Assembly (NCBI GenBank): GCA_028386065.3
Contig: JAKUCV010002086.1
Span: forward strand, 320,415-384,414
Source: Turnera subulata
Lineage: Eukaryota; Streptophyta; Magnoliopsida; Malpighiales; Passifloraceae
Reading direction: 5' to 3'
DNA length: 64,000 nucleotides
The translations under genes were made by a program, and so were the position numbers. This document shows, piece by piece, positions 44,158 through 56,094 of the stretch; the stretch's first letter is position 1; each line of letters opens with the position of its first letter. The notes beneath the pieces were generated by a model. The model made no database searches. It was not told the DNA's origin and saw only the letters and a program-made list of their open reading frames with translations.

Positions 44158-47100
44158 TGTGAGAATCCGACCCAAAATTTCGTTTATACCTTCTTTTTAA
44201 CCAACACCCAATATTTTTGGAGTCGCCACCCGAATTTTATTAGGGTAAATCGCATATATGGGGTCTGTACTGTTTTAAAAGTACCTTTTAGGGGTCTGTA
44301 CTATTTTTTGTCCCTTTTACGGATCCATACTCTTATTTTTGGTCCCGGTTAGGGGTCCGGGGCAGCCCCGCGGATTACGTGGACTGCCCGACCCGAAGGT
44401 GATGAGCACGCGCTCCTCTTTTGGTCAGATTGCAGCCCGTGGGACGCGTGCACTGTCTACTGTGTCAAGTGGGCCCCATTTTTGTTTTTTTTAAATTATT
44501 TCTAATTTTTTAATGCAAATTTTATTTATTAAATTATTTTACAAAATGATAAAAAAAGAAAAATCACCACCACAACTACAGACCACTACCCAACCCACGA
44601 CCCTGCCCAACTCTCTCCCCTCTCCATACCCTACCAAAATCCAAAATCCATTAGTGCAGCAGTACCACCACCGCCAGCAGCACCAAAACCACAACCCCCA
44701 CTGCCGCCGCCTCCCCCTTGTAGTTCCTCTCCATCGCCGCCACTCACTCCCTCCCACTCCTCCATCGTTGCCTCCTCCACCCTTGCCTCCACAATTTATA
44801 TGCCTCCCCCTCCACACAACAACATCGTCCCTCCTCCATCATCCCACTCCTACTCCTCCTCCCTCAGTTTTCTCTCCTCGTTGTCCTTACCGCTGTCACC
44901 GTCGTTGTTCCCCTCCCTTCAGACGTGGCGGTTCTTGTTTTGGGTAGGGGATCGGGCCAAGAAGGTGCCGGGGATGGGTGCAGCTGCTCCGGCGGCGGTG
45001 GTGCTGGATATTGTCGAGGAAGACACGTGAAGAGGGTGTCGTTGACAAAGTGCACGGCGAGGAAGGTGCGTCAAGGGTAGGAGGTGAGGACTTGGTAGTC
45101 GGCAGTGTGGGTGTCGAGTTTGAAGCTTTGGAAATGGGAGCAGGCGAAGTCGGTGTGGAGTCTGAGGAGGGTATTTAGGCGAGGTGGGGGTGGAGGTTAA
45201 GACGGCGGAGGTAGGAAGCGATAGTGGAGTTGGAGGAAGAGGAGAGGAAGAGGGAATGGTAGTGGGAGGAAGGTTGGAGGTGTGGGGGTGCAGTGGAGGA
45301 AGGGGTCGAAAGAGGAAAGAGGAAGGTGCAAGGGCGGCGACGGTGTTCCTGAACAGAGCTTCCCAGCTACGCGGGGGAAAGGATGACAAAATTTCTGGAT
45401 GAGGAAATCGAAGAGGATGAATTGTTTTGGGGTGGCTTTATTAGAGGAGGAGGTGGTGGTGGCAGGTTTGATTTGGGGATTTTGGGGTGGTAGAATATTG
45501 TTGATGCTGATCGTTCATGTAATGGTTTTTTTTATTTTTTTCACTGTTGTTGTTGATCTGGGTTTAATTTCTTTCCTTTTTCTTACTATTTTTTAAATAA
45601 TTTAATAAATTAAATTTTTATTAAAAAATTAGAAATATTTTTTTACAATAAAAAATGCGAAAGTGGGCCCCACATGCCACAGTGGATAAAAACATGCGAA
45701 ACACGCTCCTCACGCGCTACATTCAGACCAAAAAATGGGCGCGTGCGTCTCACCTTTGGGCCGGGCAGTCCACGTCATCTACGGGGCTGCCCCGGACCCC
45801 TAACCGGGACCAAAAATAAGAGTATGGACCCGTAAAAGGGATAAAAAATAGTATAGACACCTAAAAGGTACTTTTGAGAAAGTACAGACCCCATATATGC
45901 GATTTACCTAATTTTATTATAAAGTAAAATTCGGGAAAAACCTTTCCTTGAATCTCAATGACTTTATTTAGGCAACCGGTTAGCGAACCAAAGATATTGG
46001 TCCCGGGGGTTCCTCACGGATGGGAAGGTGTTAGCCACCCATCCGTGTTGGGGCGAAACTTTGTGCAATTGAAGAAAGTATGTATGCCTTGTGCAAGTGT
46101 GGAAAACAAATCATACAAGAATAAAAATTAAAATTGAAACAAAATGAAAAATAAAATAATTGGGCTAGAGTCTCCACCACTAGAGACTACCTACGTACCC
46201 CGGCGACCGGGTTCAAAGTCCACGTAGTGCTTGGCATGGCATCATATAACACTTACATCATCAACAGTATCACCAAATCACCAACAAGAAGCAATCAATA
46301 AGATTCACAATCAGAAAGGGATTAAGATACTTATCTCGGTTGGTGGAAAGAATCTGTGGGTCGTCTTCTACTAATGTGTAGACAATGAAGATGGCTCATT
46401 CAGCTTCTGGACTCAACAGTAAAGCTGTATATCTCCTTCTTATCTTTCCAGAGAGTCTAAGATCACAGCAATCCGACTTCTAGAACTCGAGATATGAACT
46501 ATTTTCTGGGACTACTCGCATCAGGTCCTTCTACTCGGATTCTCTACCTTCTTGGCTCCTTGATTGCTTTTGATTACTTCCTCCTCTTGATCTCCCCTTG
46601 CTTCCTTACGAAATGTTTCTAGAGTTTCTGCCTATATAATGATTTCTAGGCTTGGAGAGGTAGAGTTCTCCAAGCAACAAAGCTTATAGGGGTGTGTGTA
46701 TAATGAGAGATTGATCCCCTGAAATATGAGTGGGAGGTCCTATTTATAGTGTTCTGGGGAGTATAAGGTCGTGGACCTGCTTAATGACCAAGGTCTCAGC
46801 CAAAAATCTGGGCCAAAACCATATAGAATCAAATTAGAGGCAAAAATCGAGGAAATAGGGCAATCTGAGCATCCATGACCGCCATGGCCGGCAGTCATGG
46901 GCTGGATGGCCGCCAGGCCCGGTGGTCATCCCGCCATGGCCGCCCGACACCCTCGCGTTTCCCCGTTATTTCTTTTTTTGCACCCGGTTTCCCTAATTCC
47001 TCCCTGATTTGATTCCACCGCATAATTAACCCCTAATCAACCAAAAATCACCTCTTTTCTTGATTAGTACGCCCTCCCCCAATCATCTCTTAATTGATTG

Positions 47101-47591
47101 ATTACACATTAAATCTCCATTTTATGCCCAAATCATATCAAAAACACATTTCCCATTAAGAGATGATTTAATTCTGATTTTCCACGAAAATCAGAGTTAA
47201 AATTAGAGTGCAAGTAATGTGTTTTTGGGCTGATTAACTTTGGAAATTCCACATTCCACTAACTTAGGCCCTCCAACTTATTCTTAACCCAAAAATAAAT
47301 CATCTCAATATAATTGGGTAAAAACAGACAAGAAAGCCCAACTAAATGAAATAAGACAAATATTTTGATGAATTAGACTTTAACATATTTTTTTCTTAAG
47401 ATTAAATCATCTCATTAATCCTAGAGTTCAAACACATAAAGGTTAAATTCACCAAAATATACTTAGTCTACTAAATTAAATTCTTGTCATGCCTTAACCC
47501 AAGACCAAATCATCTTAATAATCCTAAGGTTCAAGCATGTTCAAAATCCAAATTTAGAAGAATGTTTGTGGGTCAAATTTGGGTGTTCACA
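44158..47591 (-). repeat. LTR of a Tat/Ogre-like gypsy element, minus strand
   Basis: On the minus strand it runs TGTGAACACCCAAATTTGAC to GGGTCGGATTCTCACA. The minus orientation is supported by a TATA box CTATAAATAG at 46740-46749 (minus), by GAGGGGCATC just outside the 47,591 end (polypurine tract position), and by a minus-strand gag at higher coordinates. Words such as GGAGTCGCCACC and GGTGTTAGCCACCC are typical of plant Tat/Ogre LTRs. Without the nested 1,667-bp Mutator-like element the LTR is about 1.77 kb. The 5-bp flanks (CTAAC and GATGC) differ, so it is not a solo LTR. Confidence 0.75.
44233..45919. mobile_element. Mutator-like element with long inverted ends (Pack-MULE candidate)
   Basis: Element 44243-45909 (1,667 bp) has long terminal inverted repeats: about 145 bp closely matched at each end (GGGTAAATCGCATATATGGG / reverse complement) and weaker similarity to about 310 bp. 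A 10-bp duplication AATTTTATTA flanks it exactly (44233-44242 and 45910-45919), within the 9-11 bp range of Mutator-like elements. There is no transposase. The inside (about 44560-45480) is GC-rich with long Pro/Ser/Thr-rich open frames on both strands, unlike the ends, which is the pattern of a captured gene fragment. The source gene is not recognised. Confidence 0.88.
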
Positions 47592-48000
47592 GATGCCCCT
47601 CGTTGACGAGTTCTTAGGAACTAAGGACGAAACAACGCAAGAAAGGAACAACCAAATTTGAATGAATTAATGTAAGAGGTGTATGTCAATGGTTGGAGCA
47701 CCCCATGCTCCACTTCAGGAATCATCTCATCCTGAACGTTGTTGGTTGCCGGGAATCATCTCATCCCAAGTTTCAAAAGATTTATCGCCCTCCTTAGGGG
47801 ACTTGGTTTTTTCTTGATAGAATCATCTCATCTATCAGGTCATCAATAAAGAATCTTCTCATCTTTGCTAACTAGGGATTTTTTCTAACGCACTATCGGC
47901 ACGGTACCATAAAAGAGGTTTGGTTATGTATTCTCACATCTATCGGGGGGTGCTTTGCCTCTATATCATCGTCTGTCTTTCTTAGAGGGATATAGTCAAA
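47592..48000 (-). other. 3' untranslated region of the Tat-like element
   Basis: Follows the LTR. AACGAGGGGCATC (reverse complement of 47592-47604) is the likely polypurine tract. Several copies of GAATCATCTCATC are scattered at 47717-47860. No coding frame. Confidence 0.5.
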
Positions 48001-48003
48001 GAG

Positions 48004-48367
48004 ACTAAAAAGAGGTATCAAGAGATCTTATTCGTGAGAATATAGCCAAGGGACTAGAAGAAGGGACCAAGAGATCCTATACTTGAGGATACAGCCACGC
48101 GATTAAAAGATGGATCAAGAGATCTTATCCATGAGGATATAACCAAAAAATTAAAAGAGGGATCAAGAGATCTTATCCATGAGGATGTAGCCAATCGACT
48201 AAGAGAGGGATCAAGAGATCTTATCCATGAGGATATAGCCAAGCATCTAAGAGAGGGATCAAGAGATCTTATTCATGAGGATATAGCCAAGCGACTAAGA
48301 GAGGGATCAAGAGATCTTATCCATGAGGATATAGCCAAGCGAGTAAAGGAGGGACCAAGAGATCTTA
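48004..48367. repeat. 48-bp minisatellite, about 7.5 copies
   Basis: The word GATCTTATCC (or variant) recurs at 48024, 48073, 48121, 48169, 48217, 48265, 48313 and 48361: period 48 with one unit of 49. Unit landmarks: GAGAGGGATCAAGAGATCTT and CATGAGGATATAGCCAAGCG. Because 48 is a multiple of 3, the minus strand reads as a 16-residue repeat (core SSWIRSLDPSLSRLAI) over much of the array with one TGA. It lies in the non-coding part of the Tat-like element. Confidence 0.92.
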
Positions 48368-48369
48368 AA

Positions 48370-50400
48370 TTTTGAGGCTGAACATGCCTCTTATCCACAA
48401 CTGGACGTTCTATTTCTCAAGCTCACTAGTCCATAATCAACACAGGGTCAGGTACCGTGCTCCTAGCATCATTTCACAAAAAGGTTTGGCCTTACAACTC
48501 GTTCCATTGAGAATGCCCAAAGCAACACCAGATCGAAATTTCAAACGAAAAACTAGGCCTTACAACTCATCCAATGAGAATGCCTAATTATCAATTCATG
48601 TATTCCTAGGACTACATGCCCCTGGAGTCTACAGGTAGTTCCAGCACTTATATCTAGGGTGTGGGCACGACATGCCCATTTGTCTACAACCCATATCGTC
48701 TAAATAAATCAGTCATGACATGCCCTTCGGCCACTAACTCTAGGACGTGTAAGTCTACACAAAATGATGAATTTTTTATGTTCCCTCTTTCATTTATCTT
48801 CAACAAAATCTACCTTATGAAAGGAATCCATGTCTATGTCTAAGTGATGCATGAGCATGTTTAAAACGTGTTGTCTTTTCAATGTATGGGGATGCCCCTA
48901 GTCTTTACATGTTTGTTTTTAGATACAAGTGCCCTCTACTTCTATATGTTTATTGTTTTTTTTTTCTCTGTCTTTTTGAATGCAAGTGTCATCTACATCT
49001 AGATGATATGTTTGGATGCAAGTGCTCCTAATGATGCATGAGCTTTGAAAAACACTCGAGCCAAAGTGAAAGTTAAGCAACTTGAGGAAAAGGCGAATTA
49101 TTCCATCAAAAATATTAAAGCTTCAAGTGAAGGATTCTCAATTGACCATGAACAATTTTTTTTTTTCAAATAAGAACCCCATGAGTGGTCGACTAAAAAC
49201 TTCTAGATGCATGAAAGATCATCTTGTGAAGGGATAGGGTCGGAGGCAAGGAGACTTCATGATAGCGAATGAGGTTCAGGCACTCTTTTATGGCCAGTGG
49301 CTACTCTCCCTATTTTTGCCTTAACTTTTGCCTAGACCGCCCTTACGGATTTTCAATTTAGCAGGCTTGTCCTAACTTTTGCCTAGGCCACCCTTTCGAG
49401 TTTTCAACCTAGCGGACTCTTTTCTTTTCAATTCTCTTTTCTTTTATTTGCCTTTTTCAAGGGAGTAGCAACCACAAGCCCTTGCAGGGACATAATCATG
49501 ATGAGTCATAGGAGATATGCTTGAGAAGCTGTTGAAGAGGTAGGCGAATGGATAACCAGAGCTGGCGGGAGACCAAATAACAACCTTGAGGAAGAAAACA
49601 TGTGCTTGAGAGAGAGGGATGACACTTTGTTGATCTTGAGAGACAGAGTCTGAAAAATTTTCATTTGAATACCCTCGTGGCATATTTTGTCTTGAGATGC
49701 AAGAACAAACTCCAATCTTGTCCATTGAACCAAGCTAAGAATCGATTAGACCGGATCTGTTGCTGGGTTACCTACGTATCTGTGGATGTGGTATTTGATT
49801 TGAGATGTTTATCAAGATAGTGTCTTGTGGGAAATCGAATGTGGTAGGTTTGTAGGAGAACACTTGCCTTTTTTCTTTCATGTCTTCCTCCTGATTTTTT
49901 TTTTTAAAAAAAATAGGTGATGAATCAATCCTTTAGGCACTAAGGGTCACTTTTCCTTTCCTCATTCTTTTTTTTCTTTTTCTTTTTCTCTATTTTTTTA
50001 TCTTTTTCCACTTTTTTTCTGAGGGGAATGACCCGTTTGAACATGTGCATTTGGATAAAACTCTTTAGGAAGCTAGATTCATTTTTGGGAAGCAATTCTT
50101 TTAGACAAGTGTTCAAGGTGAATGTGATGGGGTATACGTGGAGGTTGGAATGGATAGATGTTTGAAGGTTAACTTGGATTTGTGTTTGAAGGCTGAAAAA
50201 GGTAAGTGTTTAGGTAGAAATGGTTTACACCCACAGAATCAGGTCTTCGCAGTTCATCAGAAGGTCCTCGGGTTAAGTCAAGGGACTTTTATGAAAATTT
50301 GTTAAATTTTTGCCACACAAAGATGAGGGAATAAAATTTTATTCCTTGAGAGGAACTAAAAGATACAATTATTCAAATGCTTGAAAATAAAGTGAGTCTA
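48370..50400 (-). other. Non-coding interior of the Tat-like element; pol not found
   Basis: About 2 kb between the minisatellite and the gag C-terminus. A two-copy repeat built on CTAACTTTTGCCTAGRCCRCC occurs at about 49318-49425. The word TTACCTACGTATCTGTGGAT near 49770 is of a type common in plant Tat/Ogre non-coding DNA. T-rich runs at 49890-50020. No protease, reverse transcriptase, RNase H or integrase motif can be read on either strand. Confidence 0.55.
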
Positions 50401-50759
50401 ATGGGATTAAACCATCACTCTTTATGAAAATTTAGACTCTCTACTCTCGATTCTCATCAATATCTATGCATGGTAGGCAATGTCAACATCCCCTTATCGA
50501 TCAAGTTCTAAATGGCATGGCGCAAGCTTCCACAATGGTCAACTGTATGTCCTTGAGTCTGGTGATACTCATAATATTTGCTTTGATCAGCTGTGGGGTT
50601 TGCATATGGTTTCAGCTCTAGAGGCTTCAACAATCCGCCGTTTATGCATTACTTGAACACTTCTCCAATGGGCATGGGCAATGGAGTGAACTCCCTCTTT
50701 GGTGGGATGACCAGACGAGGTGCATGTGCATCCACATTACTGACTTCAATCGTCCTTTT
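50400..50759 (-). pseudogene. Tat-like gag, C-terminal part
   Basis: Minus strand from 50759: RTIEVSNVDAHAPRLVIPPK, then REFTPLPMPIGEVFK, TAA, then KPYANPTADQSKYYEYHQTQ, GHTVDHC. This H..GHT.DHC pattern is the knuckle-like motif at the end of Tat-type gag proteins, with Tyr where the first Cys is expected. A second stop follows RHAI, and frame is lost by about 50450. It is the direct continuation of the gag at 60328-61167, from which it was separated by the Sirevirus insertion. Confidence 0.85.
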
Positions 50760-52419
50760 TGTTAGCCTAAATATATGATTAGTGGCTTAATTAGCAATTA
50801 ATTAAGACTAATCATGTTTAGTATATAAATATATGTTTCTAATGATTCTGATGATCATTATATTATTTTGATGATTAACAAACATATTGGTTAAGTGTTT
50901 TGTGTTATTTGAGTATTGGGCAAAATCATTTGGTTCCAGGAAGAAACCAAATATTCAGTATACAAATATATGTTTCTGATGATCATTATATTGTTATGAT
51001 GATTAACAAACATATTGGTTAAGTGTTTTATATTGTTTGAGTATTGGCAGAAACATTTGGTTCCACGAAGAAACCAAAACAGAGAAGATTTGGCTCCACA
51101 GGCTGCAGAACAAGCTGTCACTGTCAATCTATATTCGTGTGGTCCCAGATCAGTAGTTGGCAATTAAAATACCAACCAACGTCCAAACTTGCAGCACGAG
51201 TGTTAGAAAAAGATCCGGAAAGTGGTCCTCACACCTTCTAAGCATCTTAGAAGCTTTGGTGGTCCACACTAGCAACTTGTCACTTTGAGCCAATAAAGAA
51301 AGTGGTCCCGAAAAGTAGTTGACATTTAAGCAACTCAACTAAAAGGGTCAGAAAAAGATTAGAAAAGTGGCCCTCACATCCTCTTTCATGCATCAAAGAG
51401 TTGGTGATTCTTACTTTCCATTTTTGGAAACATTTTTTAGGAAAGACAATTTTTGCCCAAGTAATATCAAGATTTAGCTCATCTGCGTGGACATTTTTAA
51501 ACCAAGTCAACTAACGGTTAAACTTGCACTCCAAGGGTTAGATAAAGTTCAGAAAAGTGGTCCTCACATCCTCTCTCTACCCTGAAAGATATGGTGGTCC
51601 ACACTTTCCATTTTTGGGAAGGTTTTTTGAAGAAAAAGAATTTCAACTCAAGTATTCTGCAGATTTGGCTTGCCTACGTGGACTGTTTTATTAGAGAAGC
51701 AAGAAGTCAACTCCTATGCCACCTAGACATCATATGGCCGTTATGTGAACGTTGTGAGAGAGCTTCCCCTTCCTGAGAATCTATATAAATGGTCTGAAAC
51801 CTCATTAGAAGTAGTACTTCAGCCTATGGAAATATTCTGTGATATTTAGCTTCTGCTGGAGCCAAATCCTCTGAGAGATTCAAAAATTCAGATTGAGCTT
51901 ACCTTGAGTGAATCTCTTGTTCTAAACTCGTTGTAAACACTTCTTGAGTGAGTCACTCTTGAAGTTATCTTGTTGAGGGCATTATAAGTGAGAATAAGTT
52001 ACAATCTTACTTGATATTCAAAGCTAGGAATAGTTTTGAGGATAGGTTAGAGCTAAGCCTTTGAAAAGCTTAAGTGTAGGTTAGAGCTGAGCCTTTGAAA
52101 AGCTTAGGTTAGAGCTGAGCCTTTGAAAAACTTAGGTTAGAGCTGCTCCTGTAAAAGCTTGTAAAGGTTAAGGTTGAACCCGTAAAAGCCTAGTATAGTG
52201 GATAGTTTAGAAATCCTAAAGGAGGGACCTTTAGGTAGTGGAAGTACTCCTGCATGGGGAACCACTATAAATTGCTTGTGTCTATTGCTTTTCTATCTTC
52301 ATTCCTGCATTTCCACTTAAGTTTAACATTTGGCTTCTGCGTCGAGCCAAATCTCTGAAAACCCGAAAAAGAGGAAAAGCTAATTCAACCCCCCCTTCTT
52401 AGCCTTTTCTAGGCCAACA
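50760..52419 (+). repeat. 5' LTR of the Sirevirus
   Basis: 1,660 bp, TGTTAGCCTAAATATATG to CTTTTCTAGGCCAACA. TATA box CTATATAAAT at 51781-51790. Near the start a segment of about 135 bp is duplicated (TATATGTTTCT.ATGAT.. at about 50830 and 50966). At 52040-52150 a short unit of about 28-36 bp (GGTTAGAGCTGAGCCTTTGA) is repeated four times. Three stem-loops of the ATTTGG family lie at 50928, 51055 and 52328. Confidence 0.95.
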
Positions 52420-52421
52420 AT

Positions 52422-52433
52422 TGATAGTAGAGC
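52422..52433 (+). promoter_or_regulatory. Primer binding site of the Sirevirus, degenerate
   Basis: TGATAGTAGAGC, two bases after the LTR, resembles the initiator-Met site TGGTATCAGAGC with several mismatches. Confidence 0.6.
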
Positions 52434-52475
52434 TGCGTTCTCAGTGAAGTGGATTAGCCTCCAAAGATAAAGATC

Positions 52476-53490
52476 ATGGCTTATGAGAGAACAAGCATCA
52501 ACATGGCATCCTACTTTGATGGAGCTAATTTTAACTATTCAAAGGTCAAGATAAAGAAGCAACAAAAAGGAAGGAGTCCTAGGGAAGTGAAGATTGAAAA
52601 GCCCAAGAAGGATCCTCTAGTGTGCTTTAGATGCAACTGCCCAGGTCATATCAATTTTGAATGCCTATACCAAAAGAAGATCATGTATGGTTCCTCAAAA
52701 ACCAAGAAAAGGAAAGATATGGCTGCTTGGAAGGACTCGGATTCTTTAAGCAATTCAGACACGGATGAAGCTGTGAATTTGCGTCTTATGGCTCAATAAG
52801 AATCTGAGGTAAATGATTCACCTGACTTTACTTTTGATGAATTACAAGATGGTTTTGGTGAATTGCATGATAATTATGTACAAGCACTAAAAAGAAACAT
52901 TGCATACAAGAAACATATTGAGATTCTAGAGTATGATGCTGAAGCACATAAGGTTGCTCATGAAAAACTTGATCTTGCTCATGTTGATGTGTTGAAATCT
53001 TGTGAAACTTTGAAAAGTGAGAACCTTGCCATACAAAATGCTCATGATGAATTAGAAGCAACGATTGCTAGTAATATTGCTATGTGTGACAAATTGTTGA
53101 AAGAGAATGATATGCTTAACAAAACTGTTGACGATTTGAAATGTTCTCTTGCGAAGTTCACTAGAGGCACATATAATTTAAATCTATTGCTAGGTCAACA
53201 AAGGCACTCACTAGACAAAAGTGGGATAGGCGCAACACATGGTTTTTAACAAGCCAAATCTGCCTGTAAAATTTGTTAAAAAAAATTCTAGAACTTCATA
53301 TAGACCTAGATACCATGAGCACTATAGGTCTAACTATCATAAGCACTCACATAGACCTAATATTTCATGCTATTATTGTGGAAAAATTGGACACACAATC
53401 AGATCTTGTGCTTATAGGAAAAGAAACAATCATGTGAAGTTTATTTGGGTTCCGAAAGGAACCAAATCTGACCCTGAAGGACCAAGTTAG
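52476..53490 (+). pseudogene. Sirevirus gag, internally deleted
   Basis: Starts MAYERTSINMASYFDGANFN and then passes directly to a basic region (KIKKQQKGRSPREVKIEKPK) and a first zinc knuckle CFRCNCPGHINFEC (about 52621-52662), so most of the capsid domain is missing. After TAA at 52797-52799 the frame continues as a coiled-coil region (about 52800-53249, ELHDNYVQALKRNIAYKKH). After a frameshift a second knuckle CYYCGKIGHTIRSC follows (53370-53411). Two knuckles are usual in this clade. Confidence 0.85.
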
Positions 53491-53499
53491 TTTGGGTAC

Positions 53500-54030
53500 C
53501 CAAAACTCGATTACATGACAGGGTGCAAGGGATGAATGGGTTCTGGACAGTGGTTGTTCAAGACATATGATAGGTGACTCATCAAGATTTTCATCCCTCC
53601 TTTCAAAACACCAAGGTAATGTTACTTTTGGTGATAGCTCAAAGGTAAAATTCTCGGTATTGGTACGATTGGTGTTGATCCTATTATTGAGCATGTGCTT
53701 ATTGTTAATATTCTTAAGTTCAATATGTTAAGTATTAGTCAAAATATTTAGAGTTACATTTGAATCATCACGATGTCGTGTGAGTAGGATTGATGATTAG
53801 AAAGTCGTATTTATTGGAAAAAGAATTGGAAACCTATGCTCTATATGTTTAAATGATATTACTAATCCAGAGATTAAGTGTTTTAGTCCAAGTACAGAGA
53901 CTCTAACCCTGTGGCATAGGAGGCTCGAACATGCAAATCTTGAGCTAATATCAAATCTGTCAAAGAAGGATTTGGTTGATGAACTGTCAAAGCCAAAATT
54001 CGAAGTAGAAACCAAATGTCGACCATGTCA
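53500..54030 (+). pseudogene. Sirevirus protease/pre-integrase remnant
   Basis: Around 53530-53600 the sequence reads WVLDSGCSRHMIGD, the Copia protease active-site region (D-S-G), followed by a decayed stretch. At 53911-54030 the pre-integrase motif LWHRRLEHANLELI leads to a C-x2-C (CRPCQ, about 54019-54030). Immediately after this the sequence jumps to unrelated linker sequence, so the catalytic integrase core is deleted at about 54031. Confidence 0.85.
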
Positions 54031-55870
54031 GCTTGTGATGGTACAGAAGCTGAGTTTACTCCTAAAGAATCAGCCACATGTCATCGAGGTTGATGAGATA
54101 AAAGATGTGCAACCCCTTGATTTATTTGAGACTCAACAACATTTGGCTTCTCCCGAACCAAATGTTCAGAATAATGATGTGCAGCCAAATGTTTTGGAAT
54201 CTGATTCAAGCTCACAACCGAAAAAGTCTGAGATTCATGTAACTAGAGGACATTCAACTGAGGCCATACTAGGTGATTTTAGAAGAGGTATAACCACCAG
54301 ATCCAAATTACAAAACATCAACACACATCTTGCCTTTTTGTCTCAAGTTGAGCCCAAAAATGCCAATGATGCTATACTTGATGAAAATTGGGTGATGGCA
54401 ATTCAAGAAGAGCTTAATCAGTTAGGAATGATGTGTGAGAGCTTGTTGCAAGGCCAAAAGACCATCCTATCATTGGAACCAAATGGGTCTTCAGGAACAA
54501 GCTTGATGAATCAGGAACTGTGGTAAGAAACAAAGCTCGATTGGTAGCACAAGGGTACAATCAAGAGGAAGGTATTGATTATGATGAGACCTTTGCACCA
54601 GTAGCTAGACTTGAATCCATTCACATGTTGCTTACATTTGCATTATTTAAATCTTTCAAACTCTATCAAATGGATGTCAAGAGTGCTTTTTTAAATAGAT
54701 ACATCGTGAAAGAAGTATATGTAGAACAACCTCCAGGATTTGAAAACCATGAGCATCCACAACATGTTTTTAAATTGAAAAAGGCATTGTATGGTCTTAA
54801 ACAAGCACCTAGGGCTTGGTATGATAGATTAAGCTCATATCTTTTCTCACAATGCTTTACAAGAGGAAAAGTCGACTCAACTCTATTTGTGAAATCTAAC
54901 AAAGATGATATCATTATTGTGCAAATATATATTGATGATATTTTATTTGGTGCTACTAATGAATCTCTTTGTCAAGAGTTTGAAAAGCTTATGCACAGTG
55001 AGTTTGAAATGAGCATGATGGGAGAATTAAACTTCTTCCTGGGTTTTCAAGTCAAGCAACTCGATGGTGGCAATTTCCTTAATCAAGCAAAGTACACACG
55101 TGAGCTGCTGGAAAGATTTGGCTTGTCTGAAGCCAAAACTAGTCCAACACCAATGAGCACTAGCACCAAACTTGACAAGGATGAGAATGGTAAGGATGTT
55201 GATGTGAAATTATATAGAGGCATGATAGGTAGTCTTCTTTACCTTACAGCTACAAGACCAGACAGTATGTATAGTGTTTGCTTGTGTGCTAGATTTCAAT
55301 CATGCCCAAAAGAATCTCATCTTAAAGCTATCAAGCGCATCTTCAAGTACTTAAAAGGAACATAATCTTTAGGCTTGTGGTATCCTACTGTGAACTCTTT
55401 TGAACTAACAAGCTACTCAGATGCAGACTTTGCAGGGTGTACTCTTGATAGAAAAAGTACAAGTGGTACTTGTCAATTATTTGGACAATCACTTGTATCT
55501 TGGTCAAGTAAAAAGCAAAATTCAGTTACTACTTCCACAACCGAAGCTGAATATGTAGCAGCTGGTGCATGTTGTGCACAAGTGCTGTGGATGAAAAAAA
55601 CAATTGCTGATTATGGACTAACTTTCAAGTGTGTTCCTTTCTTTTGTGACAGCTCAAGTGCTATCAACCTAACTAAGAATCCAGTGCAACACTCTCGAAC
55701 CAAACACATTGAAGTTAGACATCACTTTATTTGAGACCATGTGTTAAAGAAGGATGTGGCTATTGAGTTTGTGAGAACTGAAAATCAACTGGCAGACATC
55801 TTTACCAAACCATTGAAGGAAGATCAGTTCACCAAAATCAGACTCGAGCTTGGTATTTGTAATATATCAT
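54031..55870 (+). pseudogene. Sirevirus reverse transcriptase and RNase H, nearly intact
   Basis: Linker to about 54400, then reverse transcriptase: KARLVAQGYNQEEGIDYDET, QMDVKSAFLN, KALYGLKQAPRAWYDRLSSY, and the catalytic YIDD at 54928-54939. The 281-codon frame 54520-55365 is uninterrupted; a frameshift lies just before 54520, and the TAA at 55363 is a single change. RNase H follows in the same frame (SDADFAGCTLDRKSTSGTCQ, TEAEYVAAGACCAQ, KHIEVRHHFI) to TGA at 55732, then continues to DIFTKPLKEDQF. Catalytic D..E..D positions look intact. This is the best preserved coding stretch in the window. Confidence 0.95.
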
Positions 55871-56094
55871 AAGTATTCTGATTTGGCTCCACATTTGGTT
55901 TCTATGTGTTCATGCATATCATAAAATATTGCACACATATGCACTTAGAATATATTCAATCGTCACACATTCCACACTTGCACTAAGCATCTGAGCATAT
56001 GACAATAAGTCATGGATCCATTCAAATCACCAAGAGCATCAAAGAGCAAGAATTGTACTATTTGGTTCAGAGTTGAGCCAAAACCTATTCAACA

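Noticed and set aside
44513..45402. Proline-rich frames inside the Mutator-like element as intact genes
   Set aside because: Long frames occur on both strands with low complexity and no recognisable domain; better treated as a captured fragment.
44158..47591. Solo LTR interpretation of the Tat-like LTR
   Set aside because: The five bases on each side differ (CTAAC and GATGC), and purine-tract-like sequence plus a same-strand gag follow, so it is one end of a larger element.
48004..48367. CRISPR array
   Set aside because: Units are contiguous 48-bp tandem repeats without unique spacers, in plant nuclear DNA.
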